Shown piece after piece: positions 1 to 8,378 of a stretch of 64,000 nt of DNA. Made by a program: the position numbers and the translations under genes. Source of the stretch: JAQBQB01 sp963846925 (lineage in GTDB: Bacteria; Gemmatimonadota; Gemmatimonadetes; Gemmatimonadales; Gemmatimonadaceae); the NCBI GenBank assembly GCA_963846925.1, contig CAWJXW010000017.1, positions 186,001 to 250,000 of the forward strand, read 5' to 3'. The notes below the pieces were generated by a model. That model saw only the letters and a list, made by a program, of their open reading frames with translations. It searched no databases and was not told the DNA's origin. Every line of letters starts with the position of its first letter. Position 1 is the first letter of the stretch.

Positions 1-890
1 AAGTCGCCGTGCCGATCATCGACACGATGTTGGTCCAGAGCCCCGGCGATCCGGAGATGCTCAGCACGAAGTGGAAGATTCTGCTCAAGGCCGCGCGCGC
101 GGGTAATCCCAAGCTGTGGAAGCCGGCGATCGCCGCCGGCGAAGAGCTGGTGAAGGCCGACACGGCGGCGGCGACTCTCGACTATTTCCAGCGTCAGGTC
201 GGCGCCGCGCAGAGTGACAACGACGCGGCGAAGACGCAGGAGATCGTCGCGAAGGCCGTGCAGAAGTTCCCGAAGGAGATCAGCTTCGAGCTGCTCCTCG
301 CTCAGCTCTACCTGAAAGCCGGACAGTCGCAGCAGGCCATGGTCGCGGCCCGGAAAGCGATGGACGTCGATCCGAAGAACACGACCGCGGCGCTGCTGGC
401 GATGACGGCGGCGAACAACATGAACCAGCCCGACACCGGGATGGCGATCGCGCAGAAGGCGATCGCGGGCGGCGCGAGCAAGGATTCGCTGGGCCAGATG
501 CTTCTCAGCAATGCGATCCCGGCGTTCCAGAAAGCGCAGAACTCGAAGGAGCGCGCGGATTGGGAGGCGTCGCTGAAAGCGGCGCAGACCGTCGACGGCG
601 TCGCGCCGTCGCCGCAGAGCAAGTTCTTCATCGCCGTGTCGTCGTTCAGCATCGCCGCCGACGCTCTGACGAACGCGCAGAAGATTCAGAGCAAGGCGAA
701 GGCGACGAAGGAAGAAAAGGCCCAGGCGTGCGAGGAGGTGAAGGTCGCTGAAGACAACTTCACGACCGCGCAGATCGCGATGCCCGCCGGCGCCTCGGTC
801 GACAAGGGCGCGGCCGGACAGATCATGCAGGGAATCCAGACCTACAGCGGCTACGTCCCGCAGTTCAAGAAAGCGCTCGCCTGCAAATAG
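1..890 (+). CDS. TPR-repeat protein, C-terminal part (5' truncated)
   Basis: The reading frame is open from the left edge to a TAG at 888-890, so the true start lies outside the window; the GTG at 9 is only the first possible in-window start. The 293 visible residues are alanine/lysine-rich and helical, with tetratricopeptide-like units (for example around ISFELLLAQLYLKAGQ and the following MDVDPKNTTAALLAM). TPR arrays are protein-protein interaction scaffolds. The partner and role cannot be told from this fragment. It sits where mraZ often precedes rsmH, but it has no MraZ similarity and is separated from rsmH by a terminator, so it is probably not part of the dcw operon. Confidence 0.75.
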   Translation, partial: VAVPIIDTMLVQSPGDPEMLSTKWKILLKAARAGNPKLWKPAIAAGEELVKADTAAATLDYFQRQVGAAQSDNDAAKTQEIVAKAVQKFPKEISFELLLAQLYLKAGQSQQAMVAARKAMDVDPKNTTAALLAMTAANNMNQPDTGMAIAQKAIAGGASKDSLGQMLLSNAIPAFQKAQNSKERADWEASLKAAQTVDGVAPSPQSKFFIAVSSFSIAADALTNAQKIQSKAKATKEEKAQACEEVKVAEDNFTTAQIAMPAGASVDKGAAGQIMQGIQTYSGYVPQFKKALACK

Positions 891-904
891 CCCGGCATCA
901 ACCA

Positions 905-945
905 CAGCCCGCCCGTCGCGCTTCGAGCGGCGGGCGGGCTGTTTT
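905..945 (+). terminator. Rho-independent terminator after the TPR gene
   Basis: The arm cagcccgcccgtcgc (905-919) pairs with gcggcgggcgggctg (927-941), 15 bp with one G-T wobble, around a 7-nt loop, and is followed by TTTT at 942-945. It lies 15 bases after the stop of the TPR gene and isolates it from rsmH. Confidence 0.85.
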
Positions 946-952
946 CTTCTGG

Positions 953-1000
953 CTGGACCGGTGGACCGGTGGACCGGTGGACCGGTGGACCGGTGGACGG
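953..1000 (+). repeat. 8-bp tandem repeat array (GTGGACCG)n before rsmH
   Basis: There are six consecutive 8-bp units: ctggaccg (953), four perfect gtggaccg copies (961, 969, 977, 985) and a final gtggacgg (993). The array lies between the terminator and the rsmH ribosome-binding site (GGGAG, 999-1003, overlapping the last unit). As 8 is not a multiple of 3, the units present GTG codons in all three frames. The same unit recurs at 44003-44124. Confidence 0.9.
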
Positions 1001-1013
1001 GAGAAATCGGTCG

Positions 1014-1946
1014 TTGAGTAGCACGTTCCACGCACCGGTCCTCGTCGCCGAGGTGACGTCGTTCTTACGCGGCGCCAAGTGCGTGCTGGACGGTACGCTC
1101 GGCGGGGGAGGGCACAGCCTCGCCCTTCTCGAAGCGGGCGTTTCGGAGGTGATCGGCCTCGATCGTGATCCGGAGGCGATCGCCGAGGCCGGCGCACGCC
1201 TGAGCGACTTCGCGGCAGCCGGTCGATTCTCAGCGTACCGGTCGAACTTCGTCGACGCGCCCCGGATCCACGCGCTCGACGGCGTCGCGATCGACGGCGT
1301 GCTCCTCGACCTCGGCATCTCGTCGCATCAGGTCGACGACGAGAGTCGAGGATTCAGCTTTCGCCCCGGCGCTCCGCTCGACATGCGCATGAGCGCGGGA
1401 GACGACGGCTCGGAGCCCATGACCGCCGCCGATTTCCTCAACGCGTCCGACCGCGAAACGCTGGCGGATGCGTTTCGATCGTATGGCGACGAGCGACATG
1501 CGCGGCGGTTGGCGAGCGAAGTGGCTCGCCGCCGAGAGACGCGTCCGATGTCGATCAGCGACGACTTCGTCGGCGCGATCCGTGCGGTGCTCGGTCCCCG
1601 AAGCGGCGCCCCGGACTTCGCTCGGCTCTTTCAAGCGATCCGGATTGCCGTGAACGACGAGCTCTCGTCGCTCGAGCGCGCGCTGCCGGCGCTTCGAGAC
1701 CGGCTGTTGCCCGGCGGGACGTTCGTCGTCATCGCGTATCACTCAGGTGAGGACCGGATCGTGAAGAACGCGTTTCGTGATTGGAGCGCCGCGTGCGTCT
1801 GCCCGCCAGGGCAGCCGGTGTGCACGTGCCGCGGACATCCGTTGGGGACGACGCTGACGCGTCGTCCTCTCAGTCCGTCCGAGTCCGAGACGATTTCCAA
1901 CCCGCGCGCTCGTAGCGCACGGCTGCGCGCATGGCGAAAGGCGTAG
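1014..1946 (+). CDS. rsmH: 16S rRNA (cytosine(1402)-N4)-methyltransferase RsmH
   Basis: RsmH (MraW) uses S-adenosylmethionine to methylate N4 of C1402 in 16S rRNA and is the usual first enzyme gene of the dcw cluster. The protein opens with the family signature (HAPVLVAEV, then the SAM-binding LDGTLGGGGHSLALLE), followed by LLDLGISSHQVDDESRGFSF and, near the end, VIAYHSGEDRIVKNAF. I chose the TTG at 1014 (310 aa) because GGGAG lies 10 bases upstream and the protein then begins just before the conserved HAPVL. An in-frame GTG at 969 would translate the tandem repeat and looks artefactual. The 3' end overlaps ftsL by 16 bases. Confidence 0.95.
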   Translation: MSSTFHAPVLVAEVTSFLRGAKCVLDGTLGGGGHSLALLEAGVSEVIGLDRDPEAIAEAGARLSDFAAAGRFSAYRSNFVDAPRIHALDGVAIDGVLLDLGISSHQVDDESRGFSFRPGAPLDMRMSAGDDGSEPMTAADFLNASDRETLADAFRSYGDERHARRLASEVARRRETRPMSISDDFVGAIRAVLGPRSGAPDFARLFQAIRIAVNDELSSLERALPALRDRLLPGGTFVVIAYHSGEDRIVKNAFRDWSAACVCPPGQPVCTCRGHPLGTTLTRRPLSPSESETISNPRARSARLRAWRKA

Positions 1947-2281
1947 GCAAGGCGCGATCGAGGCGCGGCGCCCGGCCCGGCACCAGGTCGCTCATCGCCC
2001 TGGTGCTCGTTGGTTTCGTCTTGATGGCGACGGGCGTCATAGCACGCAGGGTGCTCGGTGTGGCGGCGGAATCCACGATCAGCCGCCTGCGTCAGCGGAG
2101 AAACGGGCTCGAGGCGGAGCGCATCCGGCTCGAGGGCGTGATCCGTGAAGCGTCGAGCCGCGCGCGCCTGCAGCCGATCGCCGAGCAGCGGCTGAACATG
2201 CACATCCCCTCCCCGGACCAGCAGGTCTTGCTGGCGCGTCCCACGACTCCAGCCTCGCCCCCCGCGCAACGTACGCCGTGA
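1931..2281 (+). CDS. ftsL: Cell division protein FtsL
   Basis: This is a small bitopic division protein of 116 aa: a basic cytoplasmic N-terminus, one hydrophobic segment at about residues 20-40 (SLIALVLVGFVLMATGV), then a periplasmic coiled-coil stretch (STISRLRQRRNGLEAERIRL) and a C-terminal segment of the type AEQRLNMHIPSPDQ. FtsL acts with FtsQ/DivIB and FtsB to activate FtsW-FtsI at the septum. Sequence identity in this family is low, so the call rests on size, topology and position between rsmH and ftsI. It overlaps ftsI by 4 bases. Confidence 0.85.
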   Translation: MAKGVGKARSRRGARPGTRSLIALVLVGFVLMATGVIARRVLGVAAESTISRLRQRRNGLEAERIRLEGVIREASSRARLQPIAEQRLNMHIPSPDQQVLLARPTTPASPPAQRTP

Positions 2282-4308
2282 TTCGCTCAAGACGGATCGG
2301 GTTGGCGCACGCCGTGTTGGCCGCGTTCGCCATCGCGATTTTATTGAAGGCCGCCGACGTCCAACTCGTGCAAGGCACGAGGTGGCGCGCGCGCGCCGCG
2401 CGCCAACAGACCGCAGAGCGCGTCGTCCCGGCACCGCGCGGCGACATCATGGACGCGACACACCGTGTCCTCGCGCAAAGCCGCGAGACCGTCCGCCTGG
2501 AGATCGCGCCGCGCGAGGTGAGGGAGCCGCGCAAGCTGAAAGCGGCGCTGTCGAAGCTCCGCGTCGATCCGGCCTTGATCGCTCGCGCCATCGACACGTC
2601 GTCCAAGTACCTGACGGTGCCCAAGCAATTCCTCGCTGTCGACGCCGCTCCGGCGATCGCGCTCGGCGGCGTCCACTCGTTCGCGACGATCGCGCGCGAG
2701 GACGCGGTGTCCGCGGGAACGGAGGGGCTCGTCGGTCACGTCGACGCGGACAACAAAGCGGTGGACGGTCTCGAATTCTCGCTGGATTCCATCCTTCGCG
2801 GACAACCGGGAACGGCGACGATGGTACGCGACTCGCACGGCCAGGGCCGAGAGTCGCCGATCGAACCGGGGACGGCGCCGGTGAAGGGCAACAGCGTCGT
2901 GCTCACGATCAACGCCGACTTGCAGGAGATCGCCGAGCGCGCGCTCGCCGACGCCGTGGGGCGAATGGGCGCGGAGGGGGGCGACATCGTCGTGCTCGAT
3001 CCGCATACCGGCGCCATTCGCGCGATGGCCAGCCGGCGGCTCGATCCCAAGCAGACGGCGGCGACCGTCATCACCGATCCGTTCGAGCCCGGGTCGACGG
3101 CCAAGCCGTTCATGGCGGCGGGGCTGATCGACCGGGGGCGTGTGACGGATCACGATTCGGTGGACACCGGCGACGGCGTCTATGAGATCAACGGCCGCGA
3201 GATCCACGACGAGCACCACATCGGCCGCGCGCCGCTCGCCGACGTGATTCGCTGGTCGAGCAACATCGGGATCGTGAAATTCTCGTCGCGACTCAGCGAG
3301 CGCGAGGAATTCGAGACGCTGCGCGATTTCGGGTTCGGCACGACGACGGGCGTGCCCTATCCCACGGAGAGCGGCGGCATGCTTCGCGCGCCGAAGTCGT
3401 GGTCGAAGCAGTCGGCGGCGTCGCTGGCGATGGGGTACGAGGTGTCAGTCACGCCGTTGCAGCTCGCATCGGCATACGCGGTATTCGCCAACGGCGGCAA
3501 GCTCGTGGAGCCGGCTCTCGTCGACGAGATCGTCGGCCCCGACGGGACGGTGCGCTACCGGCACACGCCGCGCGTGGTGAGGCAGGTCGTGTCTCCCGCG
3601 ACCGCGGAGAAGGTCCGGCATTTGTTGCTCGACGTGGTCGACGAGGGCACCGCGCTTCAGGCCGCACTCGACAACTATTTGTTGGCGGGGAAGACGGGGA
3701 CGCCGCGCGGTTCGGTGAAGGGCCATTACATCGCGGGACGCTACAATCCGAACTTTGTGGGACTCTTTCCTGGCGACAATCCGCAATACGTGATCGTCGT
3801 GAAGCTGACGGCGCCGCAGAGCTCCATCTTCGCGGCCGAGACGGCGGCGCCTGTGACGAAGGCGATTTTGCAGGCGGCCCTCGCGGCGCGCGACGCGGCA
3901 CTCGACCGCGGCAAGCTCGCGTCGAGCGTCGTTCCGTCGAAGCGCGACTCGGCAAGAGAAACGGTGCAGCAGGCCGGCACGCTAGCGCCCAACCTGACCG
4001 AGCAGGTTGCGACTTCCTCTCCTGCACCCGCCGACGATACGCAGGCTTCGCCGCCCGCCGATGGAGGCGAGACGTTCGTCGTCGCGCTGCCGATGTCGGC
4101 GCCGCGTCCGGCGCCGCGCGTCGTTCGTCCGGTGCCCGACGTGCGCGGCCTGCCGCTGCGGGACGCGGTGCGATCGCTGCATGGCGCGGGTTTCCGCGTC
4201 CGAATCGCGCGAGGCTCCGGCGGCGGCAGCTCGCCCATGAGCACCGCGCCGGCTGCCGGCGAGCTCGCGCCAACCGGGACACTCGTCCGCCTGCTCATCG
4301 AACACTAG
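2278..4308 (+). CDS. ftsI: Penicillin-binding protein FtsI with C-terminal PASTA domain
   Basis: This septal peptidoglycan DD-transpeptidase (class B PBP, 676 aa) has an N-terminal membrane anchor at about residues 10-25, a pedestal domain and a transpeptidase domain. The active-site motifs are intact: STAK with Ser273, SSN at 327-329 and KTG at 472-474. After a linker rich in Ala, Ser and Pro, residues from about 615 to the end form one PASTA domain (VPDVRGLPLRDAVRSL), which is typical of SpoVD/PBP2x-like forms rather than enterobacterial FtsI. The GTG start overlaps ftsL. Its partner is the SEDS polymerase FtsW encoded downstream. Confidence 0.95.
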   Translation: MIRSRRIGLAHAVLAAFAIAILLKAADVQLVQGTRWRARAARQQTAERVVPAPRGDIMDATHRVLAQSRETVRLEIAPREVREPRKLKAALSKLRVDPALIARAIDTSSKYLTVPKQFLAVDAAPAIALGGVHSFATIAREDAVSAGTEGLVGHVDADNKAVDGLEFSLDSILRGQPGTATMVRDSHGQGRESPIEPGTAPVKGNSVVLTINADLQEIAERALADAVGRMGAEGGDIVVLDPHTGAIRAMASRRLDPKQTAATVITDPFEPGSTAKPFMAAGLIDRGRVTDHDSVDTGDGVYEINGREIHDEHHIGRAPLADVIRWSSNIGIVKFSSRLSEREEFETLRDFGFGTTTGVPYPTESGGMLRAPKSWSKQSAASLAMGYEVSVTPLQLASAYAVFANGGKLVEPALVDEIVGPDGTVRYRHTPRVVRQVVSPATAEKVRHLLLDVVDEGTALQAALDNYLLAGKTGTPRGSVKGHYIAGRYNPNFVGLFPGDNPQYVIVVKLTAPQSSIFAAETAAPVTKAILQAALAARDAALDRGKLASSVVPSKRDSARETVQQAGTLAPNLTEQVATSSPAPADDTQASPPADGGETFVVALPMSAPRPAPRVVRPVPDVRGLPLRDAVRSLHGAGFRVRIARGSGGGSSPMSTAPAAGELAPTGTLVRLLIEH

Positions 4309-5811
4309 ATGAACGTCCGAACGGAAGTGATCGCGCGAGCGCTCGACGACGCGGGACTTCTCGTCGAGCGGCGCGGCGCGCTTCCCGAGACGGTCACCGA
4401 CATCACCGACGACAGCCGCGCGGTCGCCGCCGGCGCGCTCTTCGCCGCCGTGCGCGGGACGGAGCGCGACGGCCACGACTATCTCGCGAACGCGGCGTCG
4501 GCCGGCGCGTCGATGGCGATCGTGCAGGACGCGTCACGCACGGATCTCCCCGCGCTCGTCGTCAACGACGGCCGGCGCGCGGCGGCCGTCGCCGCAACCG
4601 CTTTCTTCGGCTGGCCGGCGCGCGAGCTGCAGCTCGTCGGCGTCACCGGAACGAACGGCAAGACGACCACCGTCAACATGCTGCGCCACCTGCTCGACGA
4701 CGGCAACACGGCGGCGTCGATCGGAACGCTCGGCGTCCTGATCGGTCAAGCCGGCGAAGTGCTCGGGGGGGGCGCGTACGACGGCGGTGGACTCACCACG
4801 CCCGGACCGATCGATCTGCAACGCGTGCTGCGCGCACTCCGCGATCGCGGCGTGCGGCGCGTCGCGATGGAGGTGTCGTCGCATTCGCTCGAGCAGCAGC
4901 GCGTCGAGGGGCTTCGCTTCAACGTCGCGGTGTTCACGAACTTCACCCGTGAGCACCTCGACTATCATCACACGATGGAAGCCTACTTCCGGGCGAAGGC
5001 GCGATTGCTCGAGCACCTGACCGCGACGTCGACGATCGTGGTGAATCGCGACGACGCGGCGTGGAGCGCGCTGCCCACCGATCGCTCGACGATCGGCTTC
5101 AGCGAGCGCCTCGAGTCGGCGGAGGTTCACGCCGAAGACATACGCTTTTCGGGAAAGGGGAGCGACTGGACGCTCGTCATCGGAGACGACCGCGCGCCGG
5201 TGCGGCTGCCGCTCATCGGCGATTTCAACGTGATCAACGCGCTCGGCGCGGCCGCGGCGGCGTACGCGTTGTCGGTTCCCGTCCCGCGAATCGCGTCGCG
5301 GCTCGACACGGTGCCGCAGGTGCCGGGACGTCTCGAGATTCTCCGCCACCACCCGACCGTGCTGCGCGACTACTCGCACAAACCCTACGCGCTCGAGCGC
5401 GCGATCGCCGCGGTGCGCCCGTTCACTCCGAAAGGCGGGCGGCTGATCGTGGTGTTCGGTTGCGGGGGCGATCGCGACAAGGGCAAGCGACCCGAGATGG
5501 GCGCCATCGCCGAACGCGACGCGGACTGGGTGATCCTCACGAGCGACAATCCGCGCCGCGAGGATCCCGAAGCGATTCTCGACGACATCGAGCGAGGGAT
5601 GAGCAAGACCAATCACGAGCGGATCGAGGACCGTCGCGCCGCGATCGCGCGCGCCCTGGAGATCGCGACGTCCGACGACGCGGTGCTGCTCGCGGGGAAG
5701 GGCCACGAGACCTACCAGATTCGCGGCACGACGAAGCTGCATTTCGACGAGCGCGAGATCGTTGCCGAGCTCTCGGAGCGCGGCGTGGCATCGGGCGGAG
5801 GCGGATCGTGA
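4309..5811 (+). CDS. murE: UDP-MurNAc-L-Ala-D-Glu: meso-diaminopimelate ligase MurE
   Basis: MurE adds the third stem-peptide residue in the cytoplasm using ATP. The 500-aa protein has the Mur ligase three-domain layout, with P-loop GTNGKTTT (Lys118) and DNPR at residues 413-416. In this family DNPR marks meso-diaminopimelate as substrate, in place of the DDNP-type motif of L-lysine enzymes. It starts at the base after the ftsI stop codon and overlaps murF by 4 bases. Confidence 0.96.
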   Translation: MNVRTEVIARALDDAGLLVERRGALPETVTDITDDSRAVAAGALFAAVRGTERDGHDYLANAASAGASMAIVQDASRTDLPALVVNDGRRAAAVAATAFFGWPARELQLVGVTGTNGKTTTVNMLRHLLDDGNTAASIGTLGVLIGQAGEVLGGGAYDGGGLTTPGPIDLQRVLRALRDRGVRRVAMEVSSHSLEQQRVEGLRFNVAVFTNFTREHLDYHHTMEAYFRAKARLLEHLTATSTIVVNRDDAAWSALPTDRSTIGFSERLESAEVHAEDIRFSGKGSDWTLVIGDDRAPVRLPLIGDFNVINALGAAAAAYALSVPVPRIASRLDTVPQVPGRLEILRHHPTVLRDYSHKPYALERAIAAVRPFTPKGGRLIVVFGCGGDRDKGKRPEMGAIAERDADWVILTSDNPRREDPEAILDDIERGMSKTNHERIEDRRAAIARALEIATSDDAVLLAGKGHETYQIRGTTKLHFDEREIVAELSERGVASGGGGS

Positions 5812-7226
5812 GCGCGACGCCGGTCAACGACGCGCAAATGTTCTGGACGGCCGAGCGCGTCACCGACGCGCTTTCGTCGGTGACGACGACGAACGCGCCG
5901 GTCACGACGACCGCGTTTCGCCGCGTCTGGACCGACACGCGCACGATCGAGCCTGGCGATCTGTTCGTCGCGCTCGTCGGCGAGAAGTTCGACGCGCACG
6001 ATTTTCTGAAAGACGCGGCGGGGAAGGGAGCCGCCGGCGTCGTCGTCTCGAATGCGACAGCGGCGAAGGGCCTCGGGATTCCCGCGTACGTCGTCTCCGA
6101 CACGCTCGTCGCGCTCGGGGCGCTTGCCACGTACCGCCGACGCGCGTGGAACAAGCCGGTGGTCGGCGTCGTGGGGACGAACGGAAAGACGAGCACCAAG
6201 GAACTGCTGCGCGCCGCGTTGGGAAGCATGCTCGAGGTGCACGCGACGAGCGCCAACCTGAACAACCTCGTCGGAGTCCCGCTCACCCTGCTGGCGATTC
6301 CCGACGCAGCGGACATCGCCGTCGTCGAGATGGGGACGAACCAACCCGGCGAGGTCCCGCGACTGCGCGCAATCGTCGAGCCGGACGTGACCGTGGTCAC
6401 GTCGATCGGCGAGGAGCACTTGGAGGGCCTCGGAGATCTGGATGGTGTGATGCGCGAAGAGATGGCCGCGACCGACGGCGTGCCGCTCGCGATCGTTCCA
6501 GCGTCGCAGGAGGACGTCGTCGCCGCCGCGCGCTCGCGCGCGCGCCACGTGACGACGGCAGGGATCGACCAGGGCGACGTCGCCGGAAGCGACGCGTCGG
6601 TCGACGCCGAGGGGAGAGGACACGCGATGGTGGAGGGCGTGGAGGTGGTCGTCCCGCTGCGCGGATCGCACAACCTTCGAAACGCGATGCTCGCCATCGC
6701 CGCGGCGCGCGCGTCCGGGGTCTCCGTCGCGGACGCGGCGCGTGGAATCGCGGCGATGCCCTCGCCGCCGATGCGGTCGAACCTCGATCGGCTCGGCGCG
6801 CTGACCCTGATCAACGACGCGTACAACGCGAACCCGGGTTCGACGCGCGCCGCGCTCGAGTTGTTGAGCCATGCGGGGCGCGGCAAGCAACGCGTCGCGA
6901 TCCTCGGCTCGATGCTCGAGCTCGGTCCGCACACGCCAAGGCTGCACGACGAGATCGCGCAGGAGGTTCTGGATTCCGGCGTCGAGCTCATCGGCGCGCT
7001 GGGTGAATTCGGCGCGGCATTCGAGAGGCTGGCGCCGCAGGAGACTCGTGTCGTCACGGCGACGGATGCCGATGGTTTGTGGGCCGGGTTGTCGTCGCGC
7101 GTCACACCCGACGCGGTTATCCTCCTGAAAGGTTCGCGCGGGATGCGCCTCGAGAGACTTCTAAAACCGATTGCCGACTGGGCCGCGCAGCACGCCGCGA
7201 CGGCGCCAACCTCAGCCGGTCGCTGA
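5808..7226 (+). CDS. murF: UDP-MurNAc-tripeptide:D-Ala-D-Ala ligase MurF
   Basis: MurF completes the UDP-MurNAc-pentapeptide by adding D-alanyl-D-alanine. The protein of 472 aa starts at a GTG overlapping the murE stop (GTGA). It carries the Mur ligase P-loop GTNGKTSTKE (Lys127), the central VVEMGTNQPGE motif and LINDAYNANPGS in the C-terminal domain. The frame is open far upstream, inside murE, but that part is a shadow of murE. No ddl gene is seen here, so the D-Ala-D-Ala ligase must be elsewhere. Confidence 0.95.
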   Translation: MSATPVNDAQMFWTAERVTDALSSVTTTNAPVTTTAFRRVWTDTRTIEPGDLFVALVGEKFDAHDFLKDAAGKGAAGVVVSNATAAKGLGIPAYVVSDTLVALGALATYRRRAWNKPVVGVVGTNGKTSTKELLRAALGSMLEVHATSANLNNLVGVPLTLLAIPDAADIAVVEMGTNQPGEVPRLRAIVEPDVTVVTSIGEEHLEGLGDLDGVMREEMAATDGVPLAIVPASQEDVVAAARSRARHVTTAGIDQGDVAGSDASVDAEGRGHAMVEGVEVVVPLRGSHNLRNAMLAIAAARASGVSVADAARGIAAMPSPPMRSNLDRLGALTLINDAYNANPGSTRAALELLSHAGRGKQRVAILGSMLELGPHTPRLHDEIAQEVLDSGVELIGALGEFGAAFERLAPQETRVVTATDADGLWAGLSSRVTPDAVILLKGSRGMRLERLLKPIADWAAQHAATAPTSAGR

Positions 7227-7227
7227 C

Positions 7228-8376
7228 TTGCTTTACGCCTTCCTCCTGCCGTTAGCCAAACAGCTGAAGGTCCTGAACGTCCTCAACTACATCTCGTTCC
7301 GTGCGGTCGGCGGGGCGGTGACGGCGTTGCTCTTGTCGTTCGTGGTCGGCCCGATCATCCTCGCCGCGCTGAAGCGCGAATCGGTGAGCCAGGGGGTGCG
7401 CGACGGCACCCCGGATTCGCACGCGAAGAAGGGCGCGACGCCGACGATGGGTGGGCTCATCATCCTCAACAGCGCGCTGATCTCGGTCGCGCTGTGGGGG
7501 CGCTTCAGTCTCTCCCATCCGTATCTGTACGTCGCGGTCGCGACCACGCTCTGGATGGGGTTGATCGGCTTCGTCGACGACGTGCTCAAGCTGCGACAGA
7601 AACGGCGCGGCGAACGGAAGAACGGTCTGGTCGAGGGGTACAAGCTCGTCGGCCAGGTGACCGCGGGGCTCGCGCTCGGGTGGTATCTGCTTCACTACCC
7701 GCTGCAGCCGAACCTTCCGGCGGCGTCGACGAGTCTGCCGTTCTTCAAGTACTACATCGTGATCTTCCTGCCGGGCTTCGCGTGGGCGTACGTCGCGTTC
7801 ACGACGTTCATACTCACGGGCACGAGCAACGCCGTGAACATCACCGACGGTCTCGACGGATTGGCGGCTGGGCTCTCGGCGATCGCGTTCGGCACGTTCG
7901 CGATTTTCGCGTACATCATGGGGCGGGTGGACTACACCCGCTTTCTGTTCATGCCGTATCTCCAGGATTCCGGCGAGCTGACGGTGTTCTGCATCTCGAT
8001 GGTCGGCGCGCTCATCGGATTCCTTTGGTACAACACGTACCCGGCGAAGGTCTTCATGGGCGACACGGGGTCGCTCGCGCTCGGCGGCGGCCTCGGGGCC
8101 GTCGCGATTCTCCTCAAGTCGGAGTTCGTGCTGGCGTTCGTCGGCGCGGTGTTCGTCGCCGAGATGATGTCCGTGATCGTCCAGCGGTACACGTTCAAGT
8201 GGCGGAAGCGCCGCCACGGTCTCGAATACGCGCGGACGCACCGTGTCTTTCGCCGCGCGCCGTTGCATCATCATTTCGAGGAGCTGGGTTGGTCGGAGAG
8301 TCAGGTCGTCGTCCGGTTCTGGATCATCGGGATCCTGTGCGCTTTCTTCGCCCTGAGCACCCTCAAGCTGCGGTGA
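7228..8376 (+). CDS. mraY: Phospho-N-acetylmuramoyl-pentapeptide transferase MraY
   Basis: MraY transfers phospho-MurNAc-pentapeptide to undecaprenyl phosphate, making lipid I in the inner membrane. This is a polytopic protein of 382 aa with about ten membrane segments. It has the magnesium-binding DD pair (IGFVDDVLKLRQ), NITDGLDGLAAG and a C-terminal histidine-rich motif (RAPLHHHFEELGW). I chose the TTG at 7228, one base after the murF stop, because it gives the usual short lead before the first membrane region. Confidence 0.95.
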   Translation: MLYAFLLPLAKQLKVLNVLNYISFRAVGGAVTALLLSFVVGPIILAALKRESVSQGVRDGTPDSHAKKGATPTMGGLIILNSALISVALWGRFSLSHPYLYVAVATTLWMGLIGFVDDVLKLRQKRRGERKNGLVEGYKLVGQVTAGLALGWYLLHYPLQPNLPAASTSLPFFKYYIVIFLPGFAWAYVAFTTFILTGTSNAVNITDGLDGLAAGLSAIAFGTFAIFAYIMGRVDYTRFLFMPYLQDSGELTVFCISMVGALIGFLWYNTYPAKVFMGDTGSLALGGGLGAVAILLKSEFVLAFVGAVFVAEMMSVIVQRYTFKWRKRRHGLEYARTHRVFRRAPLHHHFEELGWSESQVVVRFWIIGILCAFFALSTLKLR

Positions 8377-8378
8377 CC

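Noticed and set aside
953..1000. A CRISPR array at the tandem repeat
   Set aside because: Units are 8 bp and contiguous, without spacers, and no cas genes are present.
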